From positions 372,001-436,000 of the forward strand of contig NZ_LKEV01000002.1 of assembly GCF_001412085.1 (NCBI RefSeq): a stretch of 64,000 nucleotides of DNA, read 5' to 3'. Under the pieces are notes generated by a model. The model worked only from the letters and a program-made list of their open reading frames with translations, had not been told where the DNA came from and ran no database searches. The translations under genes were made by a program, and so were the position numbers. Source of the DNA: Corynebacterium lowii (GTDB lineage: Bacteria > Actinomycetota > Actinomycetes > Mycobacteriales > Mycobacteriaceae). Positions 17,595 through 28,087 of this stretch are shown here, in pieces (the first letter of the stretch is position 1; each line of letters opens with the position of its first letter).

Positions 17595-18662
17595 TCAGCC
17601 CACAACCTGCCCGAAGAGCGAGCCCAGCAGGTAGGTCACCGCCGTGGCCCCCATGCCCACCAGCCATTGGCGCAGCGCCCTGGCCAGCGGCGGCTTTCCA
17701 GAAAGAATCCCCGTGAGTGCCCCGGTGCAGAGCAGCGCCACGGAAACCATCGCTATGGCCAGGATTCCGCCCAGCATGGTGGAGGCACCAAAGAGGAAGG
17801 GCAACACCGGAATGAGCGCCCCGGTGCCAAAGCAGAGGAAACTCGATAGCGCGGCGGACCACGCGCCGTCCTTGGTGCTTTCCTGCTCCTCGATGGCCTC
17901 GGAATTATGTGAGTTCATGTGAGCAAAGGCCTCGCGGGCGCGGCGCTCGGCCTCCTCCTCGTCATAGCCGCGGGCGCGGAATACCAGGGCAAGTTCGTTG
18001 GCGTTCACGTCCAGGTCCGGCAGCAAGGTGGCGGTATCGTCCTGGGGAGTGGAGGCCTCCAAGAGCTCCGATTGGGACTTCACCGAGATATACTCCCCCG
18101 CCGCCATCGAAAGCGCCCCGGAGAGCAGGCCGGAAATACCCGTGAGCAGGATGATCGAGGAGGATACCCCCGAACCCATCACGCCGATCACCAGCGCAAG
18201 GTTGGATACCAGGCCGTCGTTAGCCCCGAATACCGCCGCGCGGAAATCGCCGGACATTCGCTCCCTGCTGCGCGCGGCCAGCCCCTTGACCACCTCGGAG
18301 TGCACGCGCTCGTCAGCGGCAATCTGATCGGGGGCGTCCTCATCGCTGTTATAGGGGTTGCGCACCTCCGCGCTCTGCATCATCGCCAGCACAAAGACGG
18401 AGCCGAAGCGCTGCGCCAGCCACCCCGTGAAGCGGGTGCGCAGGCCGGGACGCTGCGGCATGCCCACCTCATCACCGAGTTTTTTGCGCCAGTATTCCTC
18501 ATGGCGGGATTCGGCCTCGGCTAGTTTCAGCAGAATATCGCGTTCCTCGCCCGTTTTTTTGCGCGCCAGCTCGCGGTACACCGCCGCCTCGGCGCGTTCA
18601 TCCGCAAGGTACTGCCGCCAGCGCTGAATCTGCTTGCGGGTGGGGGGAGATGAGGTATTCAC
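17595..18662 (-). CDS. VIT1/CCC1-family Fe/Mn transporter with ferritin-like domain
   Basis: A 355-residue membrane protein. Residues 1-140 form a ferritin-like helical domain (ERAEAAVYRELARK, EAESRHEEYW and ADERVHSEVV supply Glu/His metal ligands). Residues 140-355 are a VIT/CCC1 transporter with five membrane segments; the hallmark FRAAVFGANDGLVSNLALVIG starts it, followed by GALSMAAGEYISVKSQ. It probably exports or sequesters iron or manganese. Confidence 0.9.
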   Translation of the reverse strand: MNTSSPPTRKQIQRWRQYLADERAEAAVYRELARKKTGEERDILLKLAEAESRHEEYWRKKLGDEVGMPQRPGLRTRFTGWLAQRFGSVFVLAMMQSAEVRNPYNSDEDAPDQIAADERVHSEVVKGLAARSRERMSGDFRAAVFGANDGLVSNLALVIGVMGSGVSSSIILLTGISGLLSGALSMAAGEYISVKSQSELLEASTPQDDTATLLPDLDVNANELALVFRARGYDEEEAERRAREAFAHMNSHNSEAIEEQESTKDGAWSAALSSFLCFGTGALIPVLPFLFGASTMLGGILAIAMVSVALLCTGALTGILSGKPPLARALRQWLVGMGATAVTYLLGSLFGQVVG

Positions 18663-18780
18663 GCGTTTTCTTCCGTGTGATGGGCAAAATCCCTCATCAT
18701 GCTACGCCGCCTGGTGCGCCAGGGGAAGGGCTCGGGTAAGGCTTCAGAGGGCAGAGCTACAGGGGCAGACCCAGGGGCGG

Positions 18781-19542
18781 TTATGTTTCCTGCGTTTCCT
18801 GCGCCCCGCCAAAGCGACGGTCTCGCCGCGCATACTCCTCCACGGCGGTAAAGAGATCCTGGGCACCGAAATCGGGGAAGAGTTTATCCTGGTAAATCAT
18901 CTCCGCGTAGGCCGATTCCCAGAGCAAAAAGTTCGAGGTGCGCTTCTCCCCCGAGGGGCGCAGGAAGAGGTCTACGTCCGGCATCTGCGGATCGTAGAGC
19001 CACTGCTGAAAGTTCTTTTCCGTAATCTGTTCCGGGCGCAGCCTTCCCGCAGCGACCTCGCGGGCGATGTGGCGGGTGGCGTCGATAATCTCGGCGCGGC
19101 CACCGTAATTCACGCACATCACCAGGGTCATGCGGGTGTTGTTCCGGGTCAGTTCCTCGGCGGTTTCTAACTCCCTAATCACCGAGCGCCACAGGCGGGG
19201 CCGCCTGCCCGCCCACACCACGCGCACGCCCTTTTCGTGCAGAATATCGCGCTCGCGGCGCAGCACATCGCGGGAAAAGCCCATGAGAAAGCGCACCTCC
19301 TCCGCGCTGCGCCGCCAATTCTCCGTGGAAAAGGCATAAGCAGAAAGGTACGGCACGCCCATCGCCAGGCAGGCATCCACGGATTCCATGAGCACGGCCT
19401 CGCCACGCCGGTGGCCCTCGGTGCGCTTCATGCCGCGCTGCTGGGCCCAACGGCCATTGCCGTCCATCACCAAGGCGATGTGCCGGGGCATGAACTCCGC
19501 GGGAATCTGCGGGGGCTTAAGGTGCTGTTGCTCAGAGGTCAC
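18781..19542 (-). CDS. uppS: Isoprenyl (decaprenyl) diphosphate synthase
   Basis: A 253-residue cis-prenyltransferase that elongates farnesyl or shorter diphosphates to the polyprenyl carrier used for cell-wall sugars. Conserved regions are [17 protein letters not shown] (about 20-36), [15 protein letters not shown] (about 85) and the C-terminal [22 protein letters not shown]. In mycolata the enzyme next to recO makes decaprenyl diphosphate. It is followed upstream by recO with a 9-nt gap, so both are co-transcribed. Confidence 0.95.
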   Translation of the reverse strand: MTSEQQHLKPPQIPAEFMPRHIALVMDGNGRWAQQRGMKRTEGHRRGEAVLMESVDACLAMGVPYLSAYAFSTENWRRSAEEVRFLMGFSRDVLRRERDILHEKGVRVVWAGRRPRLWRSVIRELETAEELTRNNTRMTLVMCVNYGGRAEIIDATRHIAREVAAGRLRPEQITEKNFQQWLYDPQMPDVDLFLRPSGEKRTSNFLLWESAYAEMIYQDKLFPDFGAQDLFTAVEEYARRDRRFGGAQETQET

Positions 19543-19551
19543 CCAGCTATT

Positions 19552-20286
19552 CTACGCGGAAGAAACCAGGGTGCCGATCCGCTGCTCCACGTGGTGTTGC
19601 AGGTGCAGGCTGGTGAGCCGGTGCACCTGATCTGCGAGGTCGTGCTTTTCCACGATCTCCTGGGCGGCCTCGCGGTGGCCGTGTTCCAGCAGCCACATGG
19701 CGTGCAGCGTCTCCGGGGGAACGTCCGACGATCCCGGCGGGCGGCAGCGCACGCACACCGCCCCGCCCGCAACCGGGTGAAAGGCGTGATGGGGCCCGGA
19801 ATCCCCGCACTGCGCGCAGGCAAAGAGGCTGGGAGCCCAGCCCGCGTGTCCCATCGCGCGCAGCAAGAAGGCATCGAGGCACAGCTCCGGGTGTTCTTCC
19901 TTTTGCATGGCGGCCAGGGTGTTCACCACGGCGTCGAAAAGAAAGGGGTCCTCCCCCGTTTCCGCCGTGCACAGCCGCTCGGCGCAGTCCACCACCGCGC
20001 AGGCGGCGGTGTAACGGGAGTAGTCCTCAATAATCCCGGAGGCATAGTAGGCCACGGTATCGGCGCCGGTGAGCGTGGCGAGATTGCGGCCGGGATAGAG
20101 GTGCACGTCTAAGTCCACGAAGAGCTGCACCCGCGAACCAAAGCGGGACTTAGCGCGGCGCACCCCCTTAGCCACCGCGCGCACCAATCCGTGCCCCCGG
20201 GTGAGCAGCACGACGATGCGGTCGGCCTCCCCGAAGTCATAGGTCCGCACCACCACGGCGCGATCGCGGTAACTAGGCCTGCGCAC
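19552..20286 (-). CDS. recO: DNA repair protein RecO
   Basis: A 244-residue RecO that helps load RecA at gaps with RecR. The N-terminal OB-fold begins SYRDRAVVVRTYDFGEADRIVVLLTRGHGLVRAVAKGVRR in pieces typical of the family; the C-terminal half carries a zinc-finger-like CAQCG ... CVRC cluster near residues 177-200. It starts 3 nt after the era stop. Confidence 0.95.
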   Translation of the reverse strand: MRRPSYRDRAVVVRTYDFGEADRIVVLLTRGHGLVRAVAKGVRRAKSRFGSRVQLFVDLDVHLYPGRNLATLTGADTVAYYASGIIEDYSRYTAACAVVDCAERLCTAETGEDPFLFDAVVNTLAAMQKEEHPELCLDAFLLRAMGHAGWAPSLFACAQCGDSGPHHAFHPVAGGAVCVRCRPPGSSDVPPETLHAMWLLEHGHREAAQEIVEKHDLADQVHRLTSLHLQHHVEQRIGTLVSSA

Positions 20287-20289
20287 GGC

Positions 20290-21207
20290 TTAAAAGCCCA
20301 ACCGGCCCAGGGCCTTGGGATCGGATTGCCAGTTCTTCAACACCTTAATGCGCAGATCGAGGTAGATATTCTGGCCCAGCAATTCCATGATCTCGCGGCG
20401 GGAATTGTGAATAATGCGCCCCATGCGCCGCCCCTTGTAGCCCATGATGATGTCCTTTTGCCCAGGGCGCTCCACGTACACGATGGCGTGCACGTCGAGG
20501 ACGCCCTCGCGCTCCTCGTTGGGCAGAATCTCATCGACCTCCACGGCCACGGAGTGCGGGAGTTCATCCTTGAGGCCGGAAAGCGCTGCCTCGCGGATGA
20601 GCTCGGCAATGCGGGTATCGCGGTCATCGTCGGTCACGTGATCGTCGGGGTAAAGTTTAGGCCCCTCGGGGAGATAGGTGGTGACCACCTTGGTGAGCAC
20701 GTCTAGTTGCAGGCCATCGGCGGCGGAAACCGGCACCACGTCGGAATCGGGGCCCAGCAGTTCGTGAAGGGCCAGCAACTGCGCACCCACCTGGTCCTTG
20801 GAGGCGGCGTCGATCTTGGTCACCACTCCCACGATCGGGGTGCGCGGGGCCACGGCACGCACATTCTCCAAGATCCAGCGGTCGCCGGGGCCGATCTTCT
20901 CGTTGGCGGGAATGGTCAGCGCGATGACATCCACGTCCGCGTAGGTATCCTTCACCGCCGCGTTAAGGCGCTCGCCCAGCAGGGTGCGGGGCCGGTGCAG
21001 CCCAGGGGTATCCACCACCACGATTTGGGCGTCCTCGCGGTGCACGATTCCGCGGATGGGATGGCGGGTGGTCTCGGGTTGATCGGCGGTAATGGCGATC
21101 TTCTGCCCCACCAGGGCATTGGTCAGCGTGGATTTGCCCGTATTTGGGCGGCCCACAAAACTCAAAAACCCGGAACGAAAGCCCTCGGGCGTCTCTGCAA
21201 AGCTCAC
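20290..21207 (-). CDS. era: GTPase Era
   Basis: A 305-residue ribosome-assembly GTPase that binds the 3' end of 16S rRNA. G1 is GRPNTGKST (about residue 18), switch/G3 is DTPGLHRPRTLLGERLN (about 65), G4 is TKID (about 132), and a KH domain covers the last ~80 residues, with IVYVERPGQKDIIMGYKG. The neighbouring recO, ybeY and phoH genes form the usual functional cluster. Confidence 0.97.
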   Translation of the reverse strand: MSFAETPEGFRSGFLSFVGRPNTGKSTLTNALVGQKIAITADQPETTRHPIRGIVHREDAQIVVVDTPGLHRPRTLLGERLNAAVKDTYADVDVIALTIPANEKIGPGDRWILENVRAVAPRTPIVGVVTKIDAASKDQVGAQLLALHELLGPDSDVVPVSAADGLQLDVLTKVVTTYLPEGPKLYPDDHVTDDDRDTRIAELIREAALSGLKDELPHSVAVEVDEILPNEEREGVLDVHAIVYVERPGQKDIIMGYKGRRMGRIIHNSRREIMELLGQNIYLDLRIKVLKNWQSDPKALGRLGF

Positions 21208-21253
21208 CTATCTCCTTAGATATGTCTCACGTACTGCCACATAATATAGGCCG

Positions 21254-22102
21254 CTACAGCGCGCGCACCTCGAACTGACACTGCGGCGGCGCATAGTAAT
21301 CCTGCGCCGCCACCAGTTCCAGCTCCGGGCTCTCGGCCTCATACGTCACCCGCAGCAGATCGAAAACGCTCGACGCCGTGCGCGCTAGCGCCTCGGCGGC
21401 ATCTCCCGACGCCCCGTAATGGCCAGTAAAGAGCGCCGCGGCGACGTCGCCGGAGCCATTGCGTTTGAAGGGTAGGTGCGGGGTTTGCACCAGCCAGGCG
21501 CCCTGGTCGTTGGCGGCCAGCATCTCGATGGTGCCCTCGGGGCGGTCGGGACGCTCCACGGAGGTCACCAACACCGTGTTCGGTCCCATCGCGCGCGCCG
21601 CCTCCACGGCTTTCAAGGTGGATTCGAGGTCGTGGGCGGGCAGGCCGGTGAGGTAACCCAGCTCAAACTGATTGGGGGTAATAATGTCGGCCGCCGGTAC
21701 CACGAGGTCGCGCAGCAGCGGCGGAATGGCATCGTCCACGTGGCAGCCGGATTTAGCGTTGCCCATCACTGGATCGCAGGCATACAGTGCCTTGGGGTTA
21801 GCCTCCTTGACCTTGGCCACCGCGTCCACGATCACCTGGGCAATATCCGGGCCACCCTGATAACCGGAGAGCACGGCGTCCACCGTGCCGAGCGCACCTC
21901 GCTCCCCGATACCCTCGATCACCTCGGCTACCTGAGCAGCCGGAATCACCGGGCCGCGCCAGGCACCGTAGCCGGTGTGGTTGGAGAAGTTCACGGTGTA
22001 CACCGGCCACACCTCGTGGCCCAAGCGTTGAAGGGGAAACACCGCCGCGGAGTTACCCACGTGCCCGTAGGCCACGGCGGATTGAATGGAGAGGATATTC
22101 AT
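21254..22102 (-). CDS. pdxY: Pyridoxal kinase
   Basis: A 282-residue ribokinase-superfamily kinase that phosphorylates pyridoxal for PLP salvage. Start ATG 22102 yields MNILSIQSAVAYGHVGNSAA, matching PdxY N termini; a TTG at 22138 and an ATG at 22120 are in frame but give unsupported extensions. FSNHTGYG, the GYQGG segment, and near the C terminus GSGDVAAALFTGH (the anion-hole GxGD) are diagnostic. It sits between era and the CBS-domain gene on the same strand. Confidence 0.92.
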   Translation of the reverse strand: MNILSIQSAVAYGHVGNSAAVFPLQRLGHEVWPVYTVNFSNHTGYGAWRGPVIPAAQVAEVIEGIGERGALGTVDAVLSGYQGGPDIAQVIVDAVAKVKEANPKALYACDPVMGNAKSGCHVDDAIPPLLRDLVVPAADIITPNQFELGYLTGLPAHDLESTLKAVEAARAMGPNTVLVTSVERPDRPEGTIEMLAANDQGAWLVQTPHLPFKRNGSGDVAAALFTGHYGASGDAAEALARTASSVFDLLRVTYEAESPELELVAAQDYYAPPQCQFEVRAL

Positions 22103-22138
22103 TCCCCTATGGTGCGCCATGACCTCCCCAATAACCAA

Positions 22139-23440
22139 CTAATCGGCGCTCAAGACCTCCGCTACCACGTGGCTCACGCGCACGCGCCCTCGGCGATCAT
22201 GCCCGCCCTCGGTATGCAGGCGCAGGCCCGCCACCTCCACCGTGGAACCGGGAAGGGGGACGCGCCCCATCGCATAGGCCACCAGGCCGGCGATGGTATC
22301 CACCTGGTCCTGAATCTCCTCGTCAAAGTCCAGCTTCTCCCCCAGGTGTTCGCTGACTTCCTCGGCCAGATCGTCCAGGGATACGCGGGCCACCACGCGG
22401 AAGGTGCGTGGGCCAATCTGCTCGATGGGCACTTCTTCCTCGGAATCGTACTCATCGGTAATCTCCCCCACGATCTCTTCGAGCACGTCCTCCATAGAGA
22501 TCATGCCCGCGATACCGCCGTACTCATCCACCAGCATCGCCAGGTGGTTGTGGCTGCGCTGCATATCGTGCAAGGTGGCGTCCAGGGGTTTGGAGTCGGG
22601 GATAAACACGGCCTCGCGCATAACCTCCGCCACCGTCACGGAGCGCCCGCTATCGCTCATGTGGTAGGTCTTAGCCACCAGGTCCTTGAGGTAGACCACC
22701 CCCACGATGTCATCAATATTCTCCCCCACCACGGGAATCCGGGAATGGCCGGAACGCACGCACAAGGTAGTGGCCTGGCCTGCCGTTTTGCTCTCCTCAA
22801 TCCAGATCATCTCCGGGCGCGGCACCATCACCTGACGTGCCGTGGTGCTCGCCAGGTCAAAGATGTTCTGAATCATCCGGCGCTCTTCCACCTCCACCAC
22901 GCCGTGTTCCTGAGCCATATCCACCATCTCGCGCAGTTCCACCTCGGTAGCATAGGGACCATCGCGGAAACCCCGGCCAGGAGAAAGCAGGTTGCCCAGG
23001 GAAATGAGCAGGCGGGCCACCGGACCCAGCACGGTACCCACCGCCCCCAACAGCACGGCGGCACGCATGGAGATGGAATAAGGATTCTTGCGGCCCGCCG
23101 AGCGGGCAAAGACCCCACCCACCACGAAGCTCACCAGGGTGACCCCGCCGATGGCGGCGGCAAAGGCCCAGCCCTGGGAGTCGATGAGTCTAAAGGCGAG
23201 GGAGGCGGCAAAGACGGCCGCCGTGGCGTCGAGAAGCGTGTGCAGCAGTACCAAGAGGTTGATGTGATCGGCGCGGCGGTCGAGTACCTTGAGCAGGCGC
23301 AACGCCCCTGGGCGTTCTTCCTCGGCCAGTTGCTCCACACTGGCCCGGGAGATGGAACTCAGCGCGGATTCCAGGGTGCCCAGCAACCCCGCCAGCATCA
23401 GGGCCACGAAGGTGGCGCAGGTGAGTAAGGCGGGGGTCAT
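22139..23440 (-). CDS. CNNM/CorC-type CBS-domain membrane protein
   Basis: A 433-residue hemolysin C-like protein. The N-terminal DUF21 region has about four membrane segments (residues 5-25, 58-80, 92-112 and 125-145); then two CBS domains (about 195-320) and a CorC_HlyC domain (about 340-430, beginning [16 protein letters not shown]). [22 protein letters not shown] is the typical CBS2 core. The family is linked to Mg or Co export. Its 3'-to-5' order with ybeY, with a 4-nt overlap, is classic. Confidence 0.93.
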   Translation of the reverse strand: MTPALLTCATFVALMLAGLLGTLESALSSISRASVEQLAEEERPGALRLLKVLDRRADHINLLVLLHTLLDATAAVFAASLAFRLIDSQGWAFAAAIGGVTLVSFVVGGVFARSAGRKNPYSISMRAAVLLGAVGTVLGPVARLLISLGNLLSPGRGFRDGPYATEVELREMVDMAQEHGVVEVEERRMIQNIFDLASTTARQVMVPRPEMIWIEESKTAGQATTLCVRSGHSRIPVVGENIDDIVGVVYLKDLVAKTYHMSDSGRSVTVAEVMREAVFIPDSKPLDATLHDMQRSHNHLAMLVDEYGGIAGMISMEDVLEEIVGEITDEYDSEEEVPIEQIGPRTFRVVARVSLDDLAEEVSEHLGEKLDFDEEIQDQVDTIAGLVAYAMGRVPLPGSTVEVAGLRLHTEGGHDRRGRVRVSHVVAEVLSAD

Positions 23441-24039
23441 GAGTTCTTGGGCTCCCCGATCGCGGGTATGCCCCCTCCGGGCACCTCTTTATCCAGCGCG
23501 GCCCTATCGGCGGCCGTGGGGAAGGCCTTGGCCCCGCTGGGCTTGGGCTGGTATTCCACTCCACGCGTGGAAGCATCGTCATACCAATCCGCCAGCAGCT
23601 CATTTTGCAGGGCGAACATCTCGCGTTCCTCGGCGGCGGTGGCGTGATCGTAGCCCAGCAGGTGCAGGCAGCCGTGCGTGGTGAGCAGGGCCAACTCGTG
23701 TCCGAGGTCGTGGCCGGCCACCTCGGCCTGGCGCAGGGCAAACTCCGGGCACAGCACAATATCGCCCAGCATCTGCGGGCCGGGGTCGGCGGCGTCGGGC
23801 CGCCTGCCGCGCTGACCGGGGGTGAGTTCGTCCATCGGGAAACTCATCACGTCGGTGGGACCTTCCAGGTCCATCCAGCGCACGTGCAGGTCCGCGATGG
23901 TATCGAGGTCCACGATGGTGATGGTCAGCTCGGCGTCGGGGTGAATGTCCATGCGCCCCAGGGCGAAGGAGGCGACGTCAATAAGCATCTCCTCGTTGAC
24001 CCCCGGATAGCCGGACTCGTTGAAAACCTCAATGCTCAT
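23437..24039 (-). CDS. ybeY: Endoribonuclease YbeY
   Basis: A 200-residue zinc-dependent endoribonuclease for 16S rRNA 3'-end maturation and ribosome quality control. The metal site [16 protein letters not shown] (three His) is intact near residue 119. [16 protein letters not shown] is the family motif. A ~45-residue Pro/Ala-rich C-terminal tail extends beyond the usual domain. It overlaps both phoH and the CorC gene by 4 nt. Confidence 0.96.
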   Translation of the reverse strand: MSIEVFNESGYPGVNEEMLIDVASFALGRMDIHPDAELTITIVDLDTIADLHVRWMDLEGPTDVMSFPMDELTPGQRGRRPDAADPGPQMLGDIVLCPEFALRQAEVAGHDLGHELALLTTHGCLHLLGYDHATAAEEREMFALQNELLADWYDDASTRGVEYQPKPSGAKAFPTAADRAALDKEVPGGGIPAIGEPKNS

Positions 24040-25031
24040 CGGCGCTGCCCTTCCTCGTATTCCTCATAGGCCTCTACTATCTTGCCCACCAGGGCGTGAC
24101 GCACTACATCGGCGCTGCCCAGTTCCGCGAAGAAAACATCGGGGACCCCGCGCAGAATCTCGCGTACCCCGCGCAGGCCCGAGCGCTGACCACCGGGCAG
24201 GTCTACCTGGGTGACGTCTCCGGTGACCACCATCGTGGAGCCAAAGCCTAAGCGAGTAAGAAACATCTTCATCTGCTCGCGGGTGGTGTTCTGGGCCTCG
24301 TCCAGAATCACAAAGGAGTTGCTCAGGGTACGTCCACGCATATAGGCCAGGGGCGCTACCTCGATGATTCCGGCGTCCATGAGTTTGGGAATGGTCTCCG
24401 GCTCCACCATGTCGCGCAGGGCGTCGTGCAGCGGGCGCAGGTAGGGGTCGATCTTCTCCCCCAGCGTGCCGGGCAGAAAGCCCAGCTTTTCCCCGGCCTC
24501 CACGGCGGGTCGGGTGAGGATAATGCGGTTGACCTCCTTGGCCTGGAGGGCCTGGACGGCCTTAGCCATCGCCAGGTAGGTCTTGCCCGAGCCTGCGGGG
24601 CCGATGCCAAAGGTCACGGTGTGGCTATCAATGGCATCCACGTAGGCCTTTTGGCCCAGCGTTTTGGGGCGAATCACCTTGCCGCGCCGCGAGATAATCT
24701 CCGAGCTGGCCAGTTCCGCCGCACTCTGCGGCGCCTCGGCGGAAACGATATTGACCGTGTGCCGCACGCTATCGGGGGTTATCACCACGCCCCGGCGCGC
24801 GGTGGCCTGCATCTCCGCCAGGGCGCGCTTGGCGCGTTGCACCTCGGGGCCGGGCCCGGTGAGGCTCACCTCGTTGCCGCGGGCAAAAATATCGGCATCA
24901 ATGAGATCGCTGAGCACCCGTATGTGCTGATCGTTCACGCCCAGCACATACGGGGCTAAGGCGTCATCCAGGCTCACTCGTGCCGTCACCACGGGAACCG
25001 CGCGCCTCTGTTTTGGGGTACTTCCTGCCAC
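24036..25031 (-). CDS. phoH: PhoH-like ATPase (YbeZ)
   Basis: A 331-residue PhoH-family ATPase, thought to act with YbeY in RNA metabolism. It has an N-terminal KH-like region (residues 15-90), Walker A GPAGSGKT (about residue 147) and Walker [11 protein letters not shown] (about 245). Overlap with ybeY is 4 nt. Confidence 0.95.
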   Translation of the reverse strand: MAGSTPKQRRAVPVVTARVSLDDALAPYVLGVNDQHIRVLSDLIDADIFARGNEVSLTGPGPEVQRAKRALAEMQATARRGVVITPDSVRHTVNIVSAEAPQSAAELASSEIISRRGKVIRPKTLGQKAYVDAIDSHTVTFGIGPAGSGKTYLAMAKAVQALQAKEVNRIILTRPAVEAGEKLGFLPGTLGEKIDPYLRPLHDALRDMVEPETIPKLMDAGIIEVAPLAYMRGRTLSNSFVILDEAQNTTREQMKMFLTRLGFGSTMVVTGDVTQVDLPGGQRSGLRGVREILRGVPDVFFAELGSADVVRHALVGKIVEAYEEYEEGQRR

Positions 25032-25042
25032 GGCGCACTAGC

Positions 25043-25804
25043 CTACCAGCGGGCGGTGAGCACCCCGAGGGCGGCGAGCCCCACCATCGCGGCACTCGCC
25101 GTGCGCAGCACCTCCGGCCCCAGATGCACGGGCACCGCCCCCGCCTCGCGCAGGCGCGCGGCCTCCTCTGCGCCGATTCCGCCCTCGGGTCCCACGATGA
25201 GATAGAGGTGTTCGGCCTTCAGATCGCAGGAGGCCAGGGGCGCGGCGGCTTCCTCGTGCAGCAGCAATGCCCGCGCCTGGGGTTCCGCCCCCAGCGACTC
25301 CTCTCGCAGCAACTCCACCAACCCGGCGGTATCCACGGGTTCGTACACCTCGGGCACCCGCGCCCGGCGCGCCTGCTTAGCGGCCTCGCGGGCGGCGGCC
25401 TGCCACTTGGCCTGCCCCTTGGCGGCCTTAGGGCCTACCCACTTGGCCACGCAGCGCTCCGCCTGCCAGGGAATAAAAGCATCGGCCCCAGCCTGGGTCG
25501 CTAGGTCGATAGCCAACTCGGAGCGCTCCGCCTTGGGCAGGGCTTGGACCACCGTCACTCGGGGGCGCGGCGGTTCTTCCACCACCACGCTTTCCACCTC
25601 GGCGCGCAGGCTGGCCTTGCCCTCGACGGCCTGCACCCGCGCCGTGGCACGCACCCCGCGGGTATCCACGAGTTCGAGGCCTTCGCCCACCCGCAGGCGC
25701 TTGACGGTCACAGCGTGGCGGCCCTCGGGGCCGTCGAGAAGCAATACCTCGCCTACCGGGGTATCGGCGCGCAGGGCTTCGCAGAGGAAAACGGGCAGTG
25801 ACAT
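25043..25804 (-). CDS. rsmE: 16S rRNA m3U1498 methyltransferase
   Basis: A 253-residue SPOUT-class methyltransferase acting on U1498 of 16S rRNA with S-adenosylmethionine. The knot region is clear at the C terminus: LYLIVGPEGGIGAEEAARLREAGAVPVHLGPEVLRTASA. QALPKAERSELAIDLATQAGAD is the other family segment. It is 6 nt from the dnaJ stop and in the same operon. Confidence 0.95.
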   Translation of the reverse strand: MSLPVFLCEALRADTPVGEVLLLDGPEGRHAVTVKRLRVGEGLELVDTRGVRATARVQAVEGKASLRAEVESVVVEEPPRPRVTVVQALPKAERSELAIDLATQAGADAFIPWQAERCVAKWVGPKAAKGQAKWQAAAREAAKQARRARVPEVYEPVDTAGLVELLREESLGAEPQARALLLHEEAAAPLASCDLKAEHLYLIVGPEGGIGAEEAARLREAGAVPVHLGPEVLRTASAAMVGLAALGVLTARW

Positions 25805-25810
25805 GCGTGC

Positions 25811-26950
25811 TTACCTGCGGAACTTATTACGCAGGCGACTAAAGAGGCTTTCCTCCTCGTCCTCGCTGCTGCGCACCTTGGCGGTCTCGCCGTGCTGCTC
25901 GCGCACCTCGGTGAGCAGGGCGCGGGTGCGCTCGTCGAGGTTGGTGGGCACGGTGACGTCGATGTGTGCCAGCATGTCCCCGTGGCCCTCGCGGCGCAGG
26001 TGCGGCATGCCCGCGCCTTCCAGGCGTATGCGCTCGGCGGGCTGGGTACCCGGCGCGATGGTGAGTTCGCGCTCCTCGCCATCCAGGCCCTTGATGCTTA
26101 CCGACGCCCCGAGGGCCGCGTCCACCATCGGCACCCGCACGGTGAAGTGGAGGTCATCGCCCTCGCGCTCGAATACGGCGTGCTCCTTAGTAGTGACCTC
26201 CACGTAGAGATCACCGGCCGGGCCGCCGCCGTGGCCCACCTCGCCCGCACCGGACATGCGGATGCGCATGCCGCTGGAAATGCCCTTGGGCACGGTCACG
26301 GTGATGTCCCGGCGCGAACGCACCCGGCCCTCCCCGTCGCACTTGGAGCAGGGGTCTTTAATAATTTCGCCGTAGCCGTGGCAGGAGGGGCACTCCCGGG
26401 TGGTCATCACATTGCCCAGGAAGGAGCGCTGCACCTCTTGTACCTCGCCCATGCCATGACAGTGCTCGCAGGTCACGGCGTCGGCCTTGGATTCCGAGCC
26501 GGTGCCCTGGCAGCGATCGCACAAGATGGCGGTATCCACGGTGACCTCGCGGCGTACCCCGGCAAAGGCATCTTCCAGGCTAATATCCAGGCGCAGCAGG
26601 GCGTCGTTGCCCGGCTGCACGCGCGAGCGCGGCCCCCGCGAGGCCGCTCCCCCACCAAAGAAGGCCTCAAAGATGTCTCCCAGGCCGCCACCGGCGAATC
26701 CTCCGGCACCGGGGCCGGGTGCCCCGCCGCCCTGGGCCAGGGGATCGCCGCCCATATCCACGATGCGGCGCTTTTCCGGGTCCGTTAATACCTCATAAGC
26801 GGTGGAGACCTCCTTGAACTTCTCCGCCGCCTCTTCCGAGGGGTTGACATCCGGGTGATATTTGCGGGCCAGGGAACGATAGGCCTTTTTAATCTCCTGC
26901 TCGGTGGCAGAGGAGTTCACGCCGAGAATCCCGTAGTAATCACGAGCCAC
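25811..26950 (-). CDS. dnaJ: Chaperone DnaJ
   Basis: A 379-residue type I DnaJ co-chaperone. J domain 1-70 with KYHPDVN, a Gly-rich linker (80-110), four CxxCxGxG zinc repeats ([32 protein letters not shown]; about 145-215) and the substrate-binding C-terminal domain. As it is next to hrcA rather than dnaK, this is the DnaJ2 copy of actinobacteria. Confidence 0.95.
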   Translation of the reverse strand: MARDYYGILGVNSSATEQEIKKAYRSLARKYHPDVNPSEEAAEKFKEVSTAYEVLTDPEKRRIVDMGGDPLAQGGGAPGPGAGGFAGGGLGDIFEAFFGGGAASRGPRSRVQPGNDALLRLDISLEDAFAGVRREVTVDTAILCDRCQGTGSESKADAVTCEHCHGMGEVQEVQRSFLGNVMTTRECPSCHGYGEIIKDPCSKCDGEGRVRSRRDITVTVPKGISSGMRIRMSGAGEVGHGGGPAGDLYVEVTTKEHAVFEREGDDLHFTVRVPMVDAALGASVSIKGLDGEERELTIAPGTQPAERIRLEGAGMPHLRREGHGDMLAHIDVTVPTNLDERTRALLTEVREQHGETAKVRSSEDEEESLFSRLRNKFRR

Positions 26951-27010
26951 AGTTATAGAGTGCTTCCTAGTTGGTGCCAGTACATACCCAGCACAGTGTA
27001 ATAGCGCACC

Positions 27011-28039
27011 TTACTTGCCCGCGAGCACCCTGCTAACGTACCTCGCCACCGCCGAGACCTTGGACATCGTTCCCGTGTAATCCATATAGGTAGGCCCCAC
27101 CACGCCCAAGCCGCCCAGGGAGGCACCGTCGGCACCATAGGCGGTGGTCACCACCGACGCCCCGTGGAACTCCTCGTTCTCGTTTTCCTCACCGATGAGC
27201 ACGTTGACGTAACCCAGCTCCGGGGCGTCGGCCAGCAGGCGCAGCACCACCACCTGCTCTTCGAGGGCGTCGAGCACCATCGGCAGGTTCTCCGGAAGGT
27301 CGTAACTCATGCGGGTCAGGTGCGAGGTACCCGCCAGGATGAGGCGATCGGTGGGCTGCTCCACCAGCGTCTCGATGAGCACGGTGCAGGTGCGCGCGAG
27401 CGCCCCGCGCAGGTCGGCGGGGGCCTGGGCCATGAGGTCGCTCAAGCCCACCGAGGCCTCGGCAAACTTCTTGCCCTCCAAGACCGAGTTCAACATCTGG
27501 CGCAGGCGGGCCACCTGTTCCTCGTCCACCGGCTCACTCAGAGCCACGTTGCGCTGCTCCACCCGGCCGGTATCGGTGATGAGTACCAAAAGCAGGCGCA
27601 GCGGGGAGAGCGCCACCACCTCCCAGTGCTTAATCCGGGAGACGGTGAGCGTGGGCAGCTGCACCATCGCCACCTGGCGGGTGAGCTGGCTGAGCAACTG
27701 AACCGAACGGCGCAGCACATCTTCGAGGTCAATGCCCGCTTCTAAGAAGGTGAGAATGGCGCGGCGCTCCGGAGCGGAAAGGGGCGCGAGTTCGTGAATG
27801 GAATCCACAAACTGCCGGTAGCCCTTTTCTGTGGGAATACGCCCGGAACTGGCGTGTTGCTGCTGGATATAGCCCTCCGATTCCAGCACGGCCATATCGT
27901 TGCGAATGGTGGCAGAAGAAACGTTGAGTTTATGGCGCTCTAGCAGCGCTTTTGAGCCCACGGGCTCCTGCGAAGCGATGTAGTCAGCCACAATGGCGCG
28001 CAGCACCTCGCGGCGGCGCTGATCGGTGGCCCCGGCCAT
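27011..28039 (-). CDS. hrcA: Heat-inducible repressor HrcA
   Basis: A 342-residue repressor of chaperone genes that binds CIRCE operators. The N-terminal winged helix contains [17 protein letters not shown] and [38 protein letters not shown] in pieces; the rest is the GAF-like dimer domain. It precedes dnaJ by 60 nt. No CIRCE element is seen in its own upstream region in this window. Confidence 0.95.
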   Translation of the reverse strand: MAGATDQRRREVLRAIVADYIASQEPVGSKALLERHKLNVSSATIRNDMAVLESEGYIQQQHASSGRIPTEKGYRQFVDSIHELAPLSAPERRAILTFLEAGIDLEDVLRRSVQLLSQLTRQVAMVQLPTLTVSRIKHWEVVALSPLRLLLVLITDTGRVEQRNVALSEPVDEEQVARLRQMLNSVLEGKKFAEASVGLSDLMAQAPADLRGALARTCTVLIETLVEQPTDRLILAGTSHLTRMSYDLPENLPMVLDALEEQVVVLRLLADAPELGYVNVLIGEENENEEFHGASVVTTAYGADGASLGGLGVVGPTYMDYTGTMSKVSAVARYVSRVLAGK

Positions 28040-28087
28040 GTTCCTGCACCTCCGTGATGGTTTCTCTGGCGTATCTGCCGCCTTATT

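Noticed and set aside
21476..23428. Long 650-codon plus-strand ORF
   Set aside because: It is the shadow of pdxY and the CBS-domain gene in high-GC DNA; His/Gly/Arg-rich translation with no domain.
28040..28087. CIRCE operator upstream of hrcA
   Set aside because: No TTAGCACTC-N9-GAGTGCTAA dyad or near match is seen in the gap.
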